A DNA stretch of 64,000 bases from Flagellimonas profundi (GTDB lineage Bacteria; Bacteroidota; Bacteroidia; Flavobacteriales; Flavobacteriaceae). Shown here piece after piece: positions 54,087 to 63,525 of this stretch; the stretch's first letter is position 1; every line of letters starts with the position of its first letter. The position numbers were made by a program, and so were the translations under genes. The stretch lies in assembly GCF_017313275.1 (NCBI RefSeq), contig NZ_JAFLNM010000002.1, forward strand, positions 606,455 to 670,454, given 5' to 3'. The notes under the pieces are model-generated. The model was given only the letters and a program-made list of their open reading frames with translations, had not been told where the DNA came from and did no database searches.

Positions 54087-54494
54087 ATGAGATTAAAAGT
54101 TCACATCACGATAGTATGGTTTACTTTAGGATTGGCGGCCATTGCTTTTGGGCAAGAAAAGAACGTTCCTTTTTATGAAAAGCAGGCTTGGAAAGATGCC
54201 CATCAAGAACAATCTACTACCTTTTCCAGTTTAGAAGATGAAAAGGATTTTTGGCAAGATCAAAATCGCTATGAAAACGATCTAAAAACCAAGGATGATC
54301 TTGCTTACTATAGTTATATGATAGCTAAAAGGGCTGCCTATTCAGAGCATGCCAAAACTTGCGGAAACCATTGTGCCCATAGCGATTATTACTACGAACA
54401 GGCAAGTATATATTTTACCTTTAAAAACAACAAAGATTTTTCTAAAGAAGCAATTGGGACTTTAGTTCAAGTAGCTTCCCCTCGAATATTTTAA
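54087..54494 (+). CDS. Exported hypothetical protein
   Basis: A 135-residue protein with a signal peptide (ends IAFGQE). The mature domain is acidic and Tyr-rich and contains CGNHCAHSDYYYEQA. No known domain. Three Cys/His residues close together (HAKTCGNHCAH) hint at metal or haem binding, without the CxxCH motif. Confidence 0.75.
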   Translation: MRLKVHITIVWFTLGLAAIAFGQEKNVPFYEKQAWKDAHQEQSTTFSSLEDEKDFWQDQNRYENDLKTKDDLAYYSYMIAKRAAYSEHAKTCGNHCAHSDYYYEQASIYFTFKNNKDFSKEAIGTLVQVASPRIF

Positions 54495-54517
54495 TGTGTA
54501 TTTTAGTTAGTTAATCC

Positions 54518-54549
54518 AAAAAGCGCTCGATTTAATCGAGCGCTTTTTT
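54518..54549. terminator. Bidirectional terminator
   Basis: AAAAAGCGCTCGATT and AATCGAGCGCTTTTTT form a near-perfect stem with almost no loop, A-run before and T-run after. It separates the hypothetical gene (+) and the M28 peptidase (-). Confidence 0.92.
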
Positions 54550-54571
54550 AGTATTCCCTTATAGCTCAGAT

Positions 54572-56125
54572 TTAGTTCTGACCACCATCTCTTTCAGGTG
54601 AACGTGGGGTGGGCCATTCCAATTGTTCTCCCGTTCTATTGCTTATGGGCAGCACTGCTTTTTCCCTCGATGTCTTTTCTGGATACTCGCTTGCCATATA
54701 GGCGAGAATTGCAGTAAGAATAGCATTGTTTCGAACGTCATCAAAAATAATTTTGTCGTAAGTGTCCCTATTGGTGTGCCAGGTATAGTTCCAGTAGGAC
54801 CAGCTTAAAGAACTTAAACTAAAAGCTGGGGCTCCAGCGGCTTGGAACGACGCATAATCCGACCCACCGCGTGCAGGCGTTCCGGGAAAGGTCGTTTCGA
54901 TTTCATCGGTAATCTCTCTAGGTACTTCGTGTAGCCATTTGCCCAAATAATCATAGGAATTCAAAAATCCACCACCGGAAATTCGAACCACTCTACCCGT
55001 ACCATTGTCCTGATTAAATAGGGCCTGTACTCCTGCTACGATTTCTGGGTGGTCTTCCACAAAAGCCCTAGAACCGTTAAGCCCTTGTTCTTCGCTGCCC
55101 CAATGGCCAACTAAAATAGTTCGCTTTGGATTGGGATATACTTTTTTCAAAATACGCATGGCCTCCATCATTACCAAAGTTCCTGTGCCGTTATCCGTGG
55201 CGCCAGTTCCGCCATCCCAAGAATCAAAATGTGCTGATAGAATCACATATTCATCTGGTTTTTCAGAACCTTTTATTTCAGCAATGGTGTTGAATGTGGG
55301 TACTTTGCCTAATTCTTTGGATTTCGCTACAATATGTAGTTCTGGTTTTTGTCCGGATGCTACCAATCGATATAGCATTCCATAGTCTTCCAATTCCAAA
55401 TCAACGGTCGGAATTTCTTTGGTGTAGGCCCCGAATATTTTGTTAACACCAAAACCTCTGGACCAGTAGGAAGCAACAATCCCAACCGCACCAGCGTCTT
55501 CGAGAGCAACGGGCAATGTTCTTCTGTTGAGTCCAGTGTTTTGCATGTTCTCTCTCCAGGCATCATTTTGCGCATCACGCTCTTTTTTCATTTTTTCAAA
55601 AGACTTTTCGGTAGCAAACTCCTCCCAATTATAATCGGGTCTTCCCGTGGGTTGCGGCATAGAGATCATTACGAGTTTACCTTTAACATTGGGTAGCCAG
55701 TTCACAAATTCCAAGGAGTCCGATACGGTTGGTAAAACCACCAATTCTGCGGTAACACCTTTTTTGGGAGTGCTAGGGCTCCAAGCCAATTGGGTTCCCC
55801 TTAAGCTCTGTACTCTGGGATGTACCATGTCTATATGGGTAATTCCACGTTCCCAGCCTTTCCATTCACCCCATTGTTCGTTGCGAGCGGGAATTCCCCA
55901 ACTTTTGTATTTGGCAACGGCCCAATCGTGGGCATTCTTCATTTGTGGTGTGCCCACCAACCTGGGTCCTATGCCATCCATTAGCTGATGGCCCAAGGTT
56001 TCCAGTTGGGAATTTTCGTTGGCTTCTTGAATGATTGCTTCGATTGTAGCGTCCTTGTCCTGTGCCAACATCGAAATGCTGCAAACAAGGAGCATGGTAA
56101 ATAAAAGGGAGGTTTTTTTGATCAT
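54572..56125 (-). CDS. Exported M28 family metallopeptidase
   Basis: A 517-residue enzyme with a signal peptide (ends SMLAQD). The M28 zinc site is evident: ILSAHFDSWDGG, GATDNGTG and GHWGSEEQGLNGSRAF, and a C-terminal WHTNRDTYDK His. A PA-like insertion lies between (about 120-270). It should cleave peptides or dipeptides in the periplasm. Homologues are often called glutamate carboxypeptidase-like or aminopeptidase. Confidence 0.9.
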   Translation of the reverse strand: MIKKTSLLFTMLLVCSISMLAQDKDATIEAIIQEANENSQLETLGHQLMDGIGPRLVGTPQMKNAHDWAVAKYKSWGIPARNEQWGEWKGWERGITHIDMVHPRVQSLRGTQLAWSPSTPKKGVTAELVVLPTVSDSLEFVNWLPNVKGKLVMISMPQPTGRPDYNWEEFATEKSFEKMKKERDAQNDAWRENMQNTGLNRRTLPVALEDAGAVGIVASYWSRGFGVNKIFGAYTKEIPTVDLELEDYGMLYRLVASGQKPELHIVAKSKELGKVPTFNTIAEIKGSEKPDEYVILSAHFDSWDGGTGATDNGTGTLVMMEAMRILKKVYPNPKRTILVGHWGSEEQGLNGSRAFVEDHPEIVAGVQALFNQDNGTGRVVRISGGGFLNSYDYLGKWLHEVPREITDEIETTFPGTPARGGSDYASFQAAGAPAFSLSSLSWSYWNYTWHTNRDTYDKIIFDDVRNNAILTAILAYMASEYPEKTSREKAVLPISNRTGEQLEWPTPRSPERDGGQN

Positions 56126-56214
56126 GGTTTCTAGTTTGCCCTAAAAATAGCACAAATAAAGCAACCTTTGGTGGGACAGGGGGGAGAGTATACAGGCAGT
56201 TGGCCGAGTGATGT

Positions 56215-56376
56215 TTATGCCACTTTTTTAAGTAGATCAAAGCAAGGACATTTTTTACAGCGCTTGCTTTCACTTTTCTTATATTTTTTACAACATTTTG
56301 ATTTTACCTTCCCGGTTGGTGGTAAATCTCTAAGCTTTGCTTTTTTGAGTTTCTTTTTGTCCTTTTTCTTTCCCAT
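56215..56376 (-). CDS. 53-residue Lys/Cys-rich small protein
   Basis: A short frame: MGKKKDKKKLKKAKLRDLP start, then CCKKYKKSESKRCKKCPCF and LLKKVA end. Two CC/CxxC-like pairs (Cys28-29, Cys40, Cys43, Cys45) suggest a metal knuckle in a strongly basic protein, possibly a ribosome- or RNA-associated factor. I recall very similar small proteins in other Flavobacteria, which argues for conservation. It lies in the gap between peptidase and deacetylase-like genes; the overlapping frame on the plus strand is its complement. Confidence 0.72.
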   Translation of the reverse strand: MGKKKDKKKLKKAKLRDLPPTGKVKSKCCKKYKKSESKRCKKCPCFDLLKKVA

Positions 56377-56461
56377 AAGTAGAAGCGAAATAGAGGACTA
56401 AAATAACTATTTTAAATCAATCTAAATAAAATTTAACGTTTTAGAGTTACAGCACAAGTAT

Positions 56462-57364
56462 TTATGTTAAAATATCTTGTGCCAAACGAAAAGTATTGGC
56501 ATGTGCTTCCACTATAATTCTGATTTCTGGCGAATAACCGCCGCCCATGCTACATTGAACCGGAATCTTGGCGTCATTGCAAGTTTCAAGTACAAAACGG
56601 TCCCGTTCCTTGCAACCATCCAATGTCATGGACAGAGTGCCCAATTTATCGGTTTCCAGCACATCAACCCCACAGAGGTAGAAAATAAAATCTGGACGGA
56701 CCTCCTCCAATAATTCGGGAAGGGTCTTTTTTAAAATGGATAGGTACTCTTCATCCGTAGTGCCCTTTTCCAACGGGATATCCAAATCCGAAGTTTCCTT
56801 TTTAAAAGGGTAGTTGCCCTTGCCGTGCATGGAGAAGGTGAAAACAGCATTGTCGGTCCTAAAGATTTCGGCTGTGCCATTGCCTTGATGTACATCCAAG
56901 TCCACGATCAATATCTTTTCGGCCAATTTGTGCTTCAACAGATATCGAGCCCCAATGGCTTGATCGTTCAGCATACAGAAGGCCTCGCCTCTATCCGAAT
57001 AGGCATGGTGCGTTCCTCCGGCAATATTCATGGAAATGCCATTTTCAAGGGCATAATGGCAACCTTTTATGGTTCCATCGGCTATAATGCGTTCACGTTT
57101 GACCAGCTCATCACTTAATGGGAAACCAATTTTTCGGGCTTCTCTTTTGGATAGCTCCAAGTTGATTAAATTTCTGTAGTAAGATTCATCGTGGGCTGCC
57201 AAAATATGATGGTCCTCTGGAAAGGAGGGCTCAAAAAAGTTGTCCTTGGTGCAAGTACCCTCATAAAGTAATTGCTGTGGCAACAGCTCGTATTTGATCA
57301 TCGGAAACCGATGTCCCAAGGGCAATGGGTGTTTGTAGATGGGGTGATAGGCTATTTTGAGCAT
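56462..57364 (-). CDS. Histone-deacetylase-like amidohydrolase (class IV HDAC-type)
   Basis: A 300-residue HDAC family enzyme. His119-His120 (GGTHHAYSD) are the general base dyad; Asp157 and His159 (DLDVHQGN) and a later Asp (CGVDVLETDKLG) bind zinc. Bacterial members hydrolyse acetylpolyamines or other acyl amides. The start codon overlaps the Tex stop by one base (TAATG), implying coupling to Tex. Confidence 0.9.
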   Translation of the reverse strand: MLKIAYHPIYKHPLPLGHRFPMIKYELLPQQLLYEGTCTKDNFFEPSFPEDHHILAAHDESYYRNLINLELSKREARKIGFPLSDELVKRERIIADGTIKGCHYALENGISMNIAGGTHHAYSDRGEAFCMLNDQAIGARYLLKHKLAEKILIVDLDVHQGNGTAEIFRTDNAVFTFSMHGKGNYPFKKETSDLDIPLEKGTTDEEYLSILKKTLPELLEEVRPDFIFYLCGVDVLETDKLGTLSMTLDGCKERDRFVLETCNDAKIPVQCSMGGGYSPEIRIIVEAHANTFRLAQDILT

Positions 57365-59496
57365 TAGGCACCTTGTTTATGCAAAGCCAACTGTATTCGC
57401 TTTCGAGGCACATCTACGTCCAATACTTTTACCACTACCTGTTGATGAAGGCTCACATGTTCGTTGACATCTTTTACAAAAGTATCCGATAGATTGGAAA
57501 TGTGCACCAGTCCACTCTCCTTGATTCCGATATCCACAAAGCACCCAAAATTGGTGATGTTATTGACAATACCGGGTAGCAGTTGACCTTGTCGCAAATC
57601 GGTAATTTCTTTGATGTTTTGATTAAAGGTAAAAACCTTGGCCTTTTCCCGAAGATCTAACCCGGGTTTTTCCAATTCCTTTAAAATATCCTCCAGAGTG
57701 GGCATCCCTATGGTGTCCGTACAATAGGTTTTTAGGTTGATGTCTTTCAAAGCGGCCTTGTTCCCAACAATTTCAGTGAGCGAAACACCTTGGTCCTTGG
57801 CCATTTTTGACACCAAGCCGTAGCTCTCAGGGTGTACGGCCGAATCATCCAAAGGATTATCGCCATTTTTGATGCGCAGAAAACCTGCACTCTGTTCAAA
57901 TGCTTTACCCCCTAATCGAGGTACGTTTTTAATTTCTTCCCTGCTTTTGAATGCCCCGTTTTCGTTTCGGTGGGCAACAATGTTTTCCGCGAGTTTGGGG
58001 CCAATGCCCGATACATAGCTTAACAGTGGTACACTTGCCGTGTTAATGTTCACTCCAACGGAATTCACACAGCTTTCCACCACTGTGTCCAAAGAAGTTT
58101 TTAGTTGGGTCTGGTCCACATCATGCTGGTATTGCCCAACTCCAATGGACTTGGCATCAATTTTCACCAATTCCGCCAAGGGGTCTGCCAAACGACGACC
58201 AATGGAAACTGCCCCCCTTACCGTTACATCGTAATTTGGAAATTCTTCCCGTGCAATTTTGGAAGCCGAGTAAATGGATGCCCCAGCTTCACTTACCACA
58301 AAAACGTCGATATCCTTTTTAAAAGGGACGCGCTTTATCAATTGCTCCGTTTCCCGGGATGCAGTTCCGTTGCCTATGGCAATGGCCTCGATTTTATAGG
58401 CATCCACCAAGGAGCTTATTTTTTTGATGGCCCCCGAACTATCTCGCTGTGGTGGATGGGGATAAATCGTTTCATTGTGTTTTAAATCGCCCTGCTCGTC
58501 CAAACATACCACTTTACAGCCCGTCCTAAAACCAGGGTCAATGGCTAAAATTCGTTTTTCGCCAAGAGGAGCGCCTAGCAACAATTGCTTTAAATTTTTG
58601 GAAAAAACCTGAATGGCAGCGGCATCTGCCTTTTCCTTGGCGATATTCAGAATTTCCTTGGACAATGATGGAAATAGGAGTCTTTTATAGGCGTCTGCAA
58701 TGGCGAGTTCTATTTGCTCTGCACAGGCATTATTGGATTTGACCAAGCGGCGTTCCATATGTTGTAGCGCACGTTCACCATCAATTTCAACCTTGACTCG
58801 GATAAAACCTTCCTTTTCTGCTCGCATAATGGCCAAAAAACGGTGCGATGGGCATCGGTTCAAAGGTTCGCTCCAATCAAAATAGTCGCGAAATTTTTGG
58901 GCCTTTTCATCGTCTTTTTTGGTTTTGACAACCTTAGTCGTAATCAAGGCGTGCCGTTCCAACTGACCCCGCAATTGGTTACGGATATCGGTTCGCTCAT
59001 TGATCCATTCAGAAATAATATGGCGGGCTCCTTCGAGGGCCTCATCTTCGTTGATGACATTCTTGCTGAGATATTTGGAGGCAATGAATTCAATTTCATC
59101 GCTCCGTTGTGCCATAATGATCTTGGCCAAAGGCTCCAATCCATTTTTACGCGCAGTCTCGGCTTTGGTCTTTTTACTCTTCTTAAATGGCAGGTAAAGG
59201 TCCTCCAAACTGGTTAGGTCGGAACAGTTCAAAAATTTGGCTTCTAGTTCAGGGGTAAGCGCATCCTGTTCCTTAACAGCTTTGATAATCGCAGCTTTTC
59301 GCTTTTCCAGCGCTTCGAACTGGTTTTTGAACTCAACGATGGAACCAATCTGAACCTCGTCCAAATTCCCGGTAAGTTCTTTTCGATACCTTGAAATAAA
59401 GGGAACGGTACAATCTTGGTTCAATAGCGTTACGGTATTCTCAACACTTCTCTTGGAAAGATTGGTGTGGCTAATGATGTAAGGGACAAGTTGCAT
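57364..59496 (-). CDS. tex: Tex family RNA-binding transcription accessory protein
   Basis: A 710-residue Tex protein. The N-terminal helical domain (VENTVTLLNQDCTVPFISRYRKELTGNLDEV is the family signature region), a YqgF/RNase H-like domain (LAIDPGFRTGCKVV), helix-hairpin-helix motifs (LSYVSGIGPKLAENIVAHR) and a C-terminal S1 domain (VNNITNFGCFVDIGIKESGLVHIS) are present in order. Binds nucleic acid and affects transcription; exact role unclear. Confidence 0.94.
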   Translation of the reverse strand: MQLVPYIISHTNLSKRSVENTVTLLNQDCTVPFISRYRKELTGNLDEVQIGSIVEFKNQFEALEKRKAAIIKAVKEQDALTPELEAKFLNCSDLTSLEDLYLPFKKSKKTKAETARKNGLEPLAKIIMAQRSDEIEFIASKYLSKNVINEDEALEGARHIISEWINERTDIRNQLRGQLERHALITTKVVKTKKDDEKAQKFRDYFDWSEPLNRCPSHRFLAIMRAEKEGFIRVKVEIDGERALQHMERRLVKSNNACAEQIELAIADAYKRLLFPSLSKEILNIAKEKADAAAIQVFSKNLKQLLLGAPLGEKRILAIDPGFRTGCKVVCLDEQGDLKHNETIYPHPPQRDSSGAIKKISSLVDAYKIEAIAIGNGTASRETEQLIKRVPFKKDIDVFVVSEAGASIYSASKIAREEFPNYDVTVRGAVSIGRRLADPLAELVKIDAKSIGVGQYQHDVDQTQLKTSLDTVVESCVNSVGVNINTASVPLLSYVSGIGPKLAENIVAHRNENGAFKSREEIKNVPRLGGKAFEQSAGFLRIKNGDNPLDDSAVHPESYGLVSKMAKDQGVSLTEIVGNKAALKDINLKTYCTDTIGMPTLEDILKELEKPGLDLREKAKVFTFNQNIKEITDLRQGQLLPGIVNNITNFGCFVDIGIKESGLVHISNLSDTFVKDVNEHVSLHQQVVVKVLDVDVPRKRIQLALHKQGA

Positions 59497-59581
59497 AGCT
59501 TTGTTGAATTTTTAATTAGGTCATTTCACTTTCATTGGGTCGGTTAACCACGAAAATGTCACTTTTCAGTGATAAATGGAC

Positions 59582-61657
59582 TTAATTAATTGTCTCCCCG
59601 TTGCTTACATTTTCTTCATCCGGGTTAACGAATACGAGTTTGCCATCCTTGTCTTCTGTCATCAAGATCATACCCTGACTTTCTACACCGCGAAGTTTTC
59701 TTGGGGCCAAGTTGGCAACAACGGTTACTTTTTTGCCCACAATATCTTCGGGTTTAAAGCTATTCGCAATGCCCGATACAATGGTTCGGGTATCCAGACC
59801 AGTATCCACTTTCAATACCAAAAGCTTATTGGCCTTGGGCATTTTTTCGGCTTCAATAATGGTCCCGACACGCATATCCAATTTGGAGAAATCATCAAAT
59901 GTTATGGTGTCTTTTTGGGGTGTTGGTTCTTTGTCCATTTGGGCATTTGATTTTTTGGTGGCTTCCAATTTGTCCAATTGTTGTTGAATCTCTTTATCCT
60001 CAATTTTTCTGAAGAGCAATTCACTTTTGTTGATGGTGTGTCCTGCCGGAAGTAAAGCTTCGGCAGTTGCAACCCCAGCCCAGTCGGTCTCGACATTGCT
60101 TGAGCCTAGATTCAATATCTTCTTCAATTTTTCTGAAGTAAACGGTAAAAAAGGCTCGCTTAAAATAGCCAATCCCGTTGCGATCTGAAGCGCCACGTAC
60201 ATTATGGTTTTTACACGTTCTTCGTCTGTTTTAATGAGTTTCCATGGTTCCTGGTCTGCCAAATATTTGTTCCCCAACCGCGCCAAGTTCATCAATTGTT
60301 GACTCGCTTCACGGAAACGGTACCGTTCCAAAGAACTGGAAAGAATTTCTGGATACTCCTTCAAATCATTCAAAGCTTGTTTGTCAATGGCAGTAAAGTC
60401 AGATGGAGTTGGCACTTCGCCTCCATAATATTTATGTGTCAATACAGCCACTCGGTTCACAAAATTCCCAAAAATGGCTACCAGTTCGTTGTTGTTCCTC
60501 GATTGGAAATCCTTCCATGTAAAATCATTGTCCTTTGTTTCGGGCGCATTGGCCGTTAGGGCGTAGCGAAGCACATCCTGCATATCTGGGAACTCTTCCA
60601 AATATTCATGCAACCAGACCGCCCAGTTTTTGGAGGTGGAAAGTTTATTCCCCTCAAGGTTCAAAAACTCATTGGCAGGTACATTATCGGGTAATATAAA
60701 ATCACCATTGGCCTTTAACATACTCGGGAAGATGATGCAATGGAACACAATGTTGTCCTTACCGATAAAGTGTACCAATTTGGTATCCTCGTCCTTCCAA
60801 TACGGCTCCCAATCTTTGCCCTCGCGTTTGGCCCACTCCTTGGTGGAGGAAATGTAGCCGATGGGAGCGTCGAACCATACATAAAGTACTTTTCCTTCGC
60901 CGCCCTCAACGGGCACCGGGATACCCCAGTCCAAGTCACGGGTAACGGCGCGGGGTTTAAGGCCTTCATCTATCCAAGACTTGCATTGTCCATATACATT
61001 GGGTTTCCAGTCGGATTTATGCTCTTCCAAGATCCATTTTCTCAAAAAACCTTCGTAGCGGTCCAATGGCAAAAACCAATGCTTCGTCTTTTTTAAAGAA
61101 GGAACGGTCCCGGTTATGGTAGATTTTGGATTGATAAGATCGGTGGCATTCAATGAGGATCCACAATTCTCACATTGGTCACCATAGGCTTCTTCGTGCC
61201 CGCATTTGGGACAAGTTCCGATTACGAACCTGTCGGCTAAAAACTGTTTGGCCTCATCATCGTACAATTGCTCCGTTTCTTCCTCGATAAAATCTCCCTG
61301 CTCATACATTTTTTTAAAAAATTCCGAAGCAGTTTCGTGGTGGACCTTCGCCGAGGTCCTGGAATAATTGTCAAAAGAAATTCCAAAATCAGCAAACGAT
61401 TTTTTGATGATGCTATGGTACTTATCAATAATTTCTTTTGGGGTTACACCTTCTTTTTTGGCCTTCATGGAAATGGCCACCCCATGCTCGTCGCTCCCAC
61501 AAACAAAGGCTACATCGTTTCCTTTTAACCTTAAATAACGGGAGTAGATGTCCGCGGGGACGTAAACTCCGGCCAAGTGCCCAATATGAATGGGGCCGTT
61601 GGTGTAGGGGAGTGCCGCAGTAATGGTGTACCTGGAAGGTGATGTATTTTGAGCCAT
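59582..61657 (-). CDS. metG: Methionine--tRNA ligase with C-terminal tRNA-binding domain
   Basis: A 691-residue class I synthetase. HIGH (residues 24-27) and the KMSKS equivalent KLSTSK are present; a zinc knuckle (CPKCG ... CENCG) lies in the connecting domain. The C terminus from about residue 585 ([20 protein letters not shown]) is an EMAP/Trbp-type OB fold for dimerisation and tRNA binding. Start ATG at 61657. Confidence 0.96.
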   Translation of the reverse strand: MAQNTSPSRYTITAALPYTNGPIHIGHLAGVYVPADIYSRYLRLKGNDVAFVCGSDEHGVAISMKAKKEGVTPKEIIDKYHSIIKKSFADFGISFDNYSRTSAKVHHETASEFFKKMYEQGDFIEEETEQLYDDEAKQFLADRFVIGTCPKCGHEEAYGDQCENCGSSLNATDLINPKSTITGTVPSLKKTKHWFLPLDRYEGFLRKWILEEHKSDWKPNVYGQCKSWIDEGLKPRAVTRDLDWGIPVPVEGGEGKVLYVWFDAPIGYISSTKEWAKREGKDWEPYWKDEDTKLVHFIGKDNIVFHCIIFPSMLKANGDFILPDNVPANEFLNLEGNKLSTSKNWAVWLHEYLEEFPDMQDVLRYALTANAPETKDNDFTWKDFQSRNNNELVAIFGNFVNRVAVLTHKYYGGEVPTPSDFTAIDKQALNDLKEYPEILSSSLERYRFREASQQLMNLARLGNKYLADQEPWKLIKTDEERVKTIMYVALQIATGLAILSEPFLPFTSEKLKKILNLGSSNVETDWAGVATAEALLPAGHTINKSELLFRKIEDKEIQQQLDKLEATKKSNAQMDKEPTPQKDTITFDDFSKLDMRVGTIIEAEKMPKANKLLVLKVDTGLDTRTIVSGIANSFKPEDIVGKKVTVVANLAPRKLRGVESQGMILMTEDKDGKLVFVNPDEENVSNGETIN

Positions 61658-61799
61658 TTAATTTTTATTAGGCCCCAAAAATACTGATTTTAACGGGATA
61701 GACATAAAAAAGGAACCCTCCGAAAATGCGACCCTGTTTGGGGTAAGAGGTGCATCATCGAAGGGCTCCACAAAATGGATAACAAATTGTCCCGCTTCT

Positions 61800-63518
61800 T
61801 TACGCAATCATTACTGATTTGCTCATCTTTTTTTCTCCTACGGAGATTCGATATATATATTTTCCTGTGGATAAACTATCTCGCATACGTTCACGGATAT
61901 TGATGTCCACTGCGCCTTCCAACATCATTTCGTTGAATAAGGTTCCCACACGTTGTCCCAAAATATTGAAGAGTTCAATATCTACATGGGCCGAAACTGG
62001 CATTTCCAAATGGATGTACGGATCTTTTGGAGATGTTGCTGGGTATACGGCTGCGTGTTCTATGGTATCCAAAATATCAATATTTGGGTCCAAAGGGTCT
62101 TGACTTGGTGGTGTTTCCGGTAATATTGGTGGATCGTTGTCCATGGCAATATCATCAAAAGTTTCCCCGCTACAATTAAATCCAAGGTCGATTGCCTGAT
62201 AGGGATGCCCCAATAAATGTTGTTCTACGGATGCTCTTGGAACACAGAGCCATTCTGCCAATACAGTTCCATAGAGGTTTCTAAAGTCCATGGTATATTC
62301 CAGGTTTCCACGGTTATTGGGTTCGTCCAAGGATGGGTGGTCACCAACAAAAGCGCTTCCGCTTAATCCTGAACCAAAGAACAGGGTAGGAGCAGCCTTT
62401 CCGTGATCGGTACCGTTGGAGCCATTTTCGAATATTCTTCGACCGAATTCGGAAAAAGTCATGCTCAATACTTTATCATCCTGTTCAGTAAAAGTGAGGT
62501 CTTCGTAGAAATTATTGATGGCAACGGATAAGTTGGACATCAATCGTTCGTGTACAATGGGTTGGTTTCCGTGGGTGTCAAATCCTCCCATGGAGATCAT
62601 ATACACTTTGGTGCCCAAGTTTCCTTTGATCAAACGCGCCAATAGTGCCAATTGTCTTGCAAAACCATTGTCTTGATACTCTACTTGATTTTGACCTGCC
62701 ATGTAGGCATCATGAATAATGCCGGCATATTCGTAAGTAGTGTTAGCCACACCACGAAGGAACTTCAATTGGTCCCCGTACATACAATCATCAAACGGGG
62801 CATTTTCAATATCGTAAAAGGTTCCGGTCTCTGCGATTTGTTCTAATTGATCTACGTTGTTGGTCACAAAGGCATAGTTGGTTTCTTCACCTTGGAAGAC
62901 CAAGTTCGCCAAGTTTCCAATTTGAATAGCTGCCGGGGCAGCTGGTGGATTGATCAGATAATCTGGATAAAGCTCCTCAAAGTGACGGCCCATCCAGCCA
63001 GTGTTCTCCCCAGAGAAACCGGTTGTGGTCAAATCCGTATTGGCAAAAATATCCGAACCTGTAAAATGGGAAAGGCTTTGATTTTCATATCCAACCCCGT
63101 GCACAGCCTTAAATTGGCCATCTCCCCAAAGAGGTTCTAGGGCACTCATATACGTGGGCACCCCAAAATCGTCGGTAAGTTTCAGGACCTTACTTTCTGG
63201 AATATAGATGTTGGGCCTTGCATTTGCATAAGTATCATATTGTTGAATTGGGATTACGGTACTGAGCCCGTCGTTCCCTCCGGATAATCGTATCAGGATC
63301 AGAATATTGTCTGTTTCCGCAGCAGCAACCGCAGCCGTAAGTGGCGATGGTGCTGAAGCTGATATCATATGGCTTCCCAAAAACATGGAACCTGAACCTG
63401 CAATCCCCAAAGCTTGGATAAAGGAACGCCGACTCCATTTTTTATGTTCTAGATCATGGCCATCGTGTTCGATGCCCTTGTGAGGAGAATTATCGTGGTT
63501 ATGGTGATTATCGCACAT
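61800..63518 (-). CDS. DUF1501 protein with type IX secretion sorting domain
   Basis: The ATG at 63518 gives 572 residues; the open frame extends to 63671 but overlaps the upstream DUF1800 gene. The N terminus is His/Asp-rich (CDNHHNHDN) and holds a Tat-like signal (SRRSFIQALGIAGSG). The DUF1501 core has LILIRLSGGNDGLSTVIP and GGFDTHGNQ, resembling sulfatase/alkaline-phosphatase folds. The C-terminal about 80 residues (VDIELFNILGQRVGTL ... GKYIYRISVGEKKMSKSVMI) are a type A T9SS sorting signal, so the protein is surface-anchored or secreted. It is paired with DUF1800, as in many marine Bacteroidota and Planctomycetes. Confidence 0.9.
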   Translation of the reverse strand: MCDNHHNHDNSPHKGIEHDGHDLEHKKWSRRSFIQALGIAGSGSMFLGSHMISASAPSPLTAAVAAAETDNILILIRLSGGNDGLSTVIPIQQYDTYANARPNIYIPESKVLKLTDDFGVPTYMSALEPLWGDGQFKAVHGVGYENQSLSHFTGSDIFANTDLTTTGFSGENTGWMGRHFEELYPDYLINPPAAPAAIQIGNLANLVFQGEETNYAFVTNNVDQLEQIAETGTFYDIENAPFDDCMYGDQLKFLRGVANTTYEYAGIIHDAYMAGQNQVEYQDNGFARQLALLARLIKGNLGTKVYMISMGGFDTHGNQPIVHERLMSNLSVAINNFYEDLTFTEQDDKVLSMTFSEFGRRIFENGSNGTDHGKAAPTLFFGSGLSGSAFVGDHPSLDEPNNRGNLEYTMDFRNLYGTVLAEWLCVPRASVEQHLLGHPYQAIDLGFNCSGETFDDIAMDNDPPILPETPPSQDPLDPNIDILDTIEHAAVYPATSPKDPYIHLEMPVSAHVDIELFNILGQRVGTLFNEMMLEGAVDINIRERMRDSLSTGKYIYRISVGEKKMSKSVMIA

Positions 63519-63525
63519 GATAGGG

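Noticed and set aside
56168..56401. Plus-strand open frame of 77 residues
   Set aside because: It is the complement of the Lys-rich small protein, which explains its runs of Phe and Leu; no independent support.
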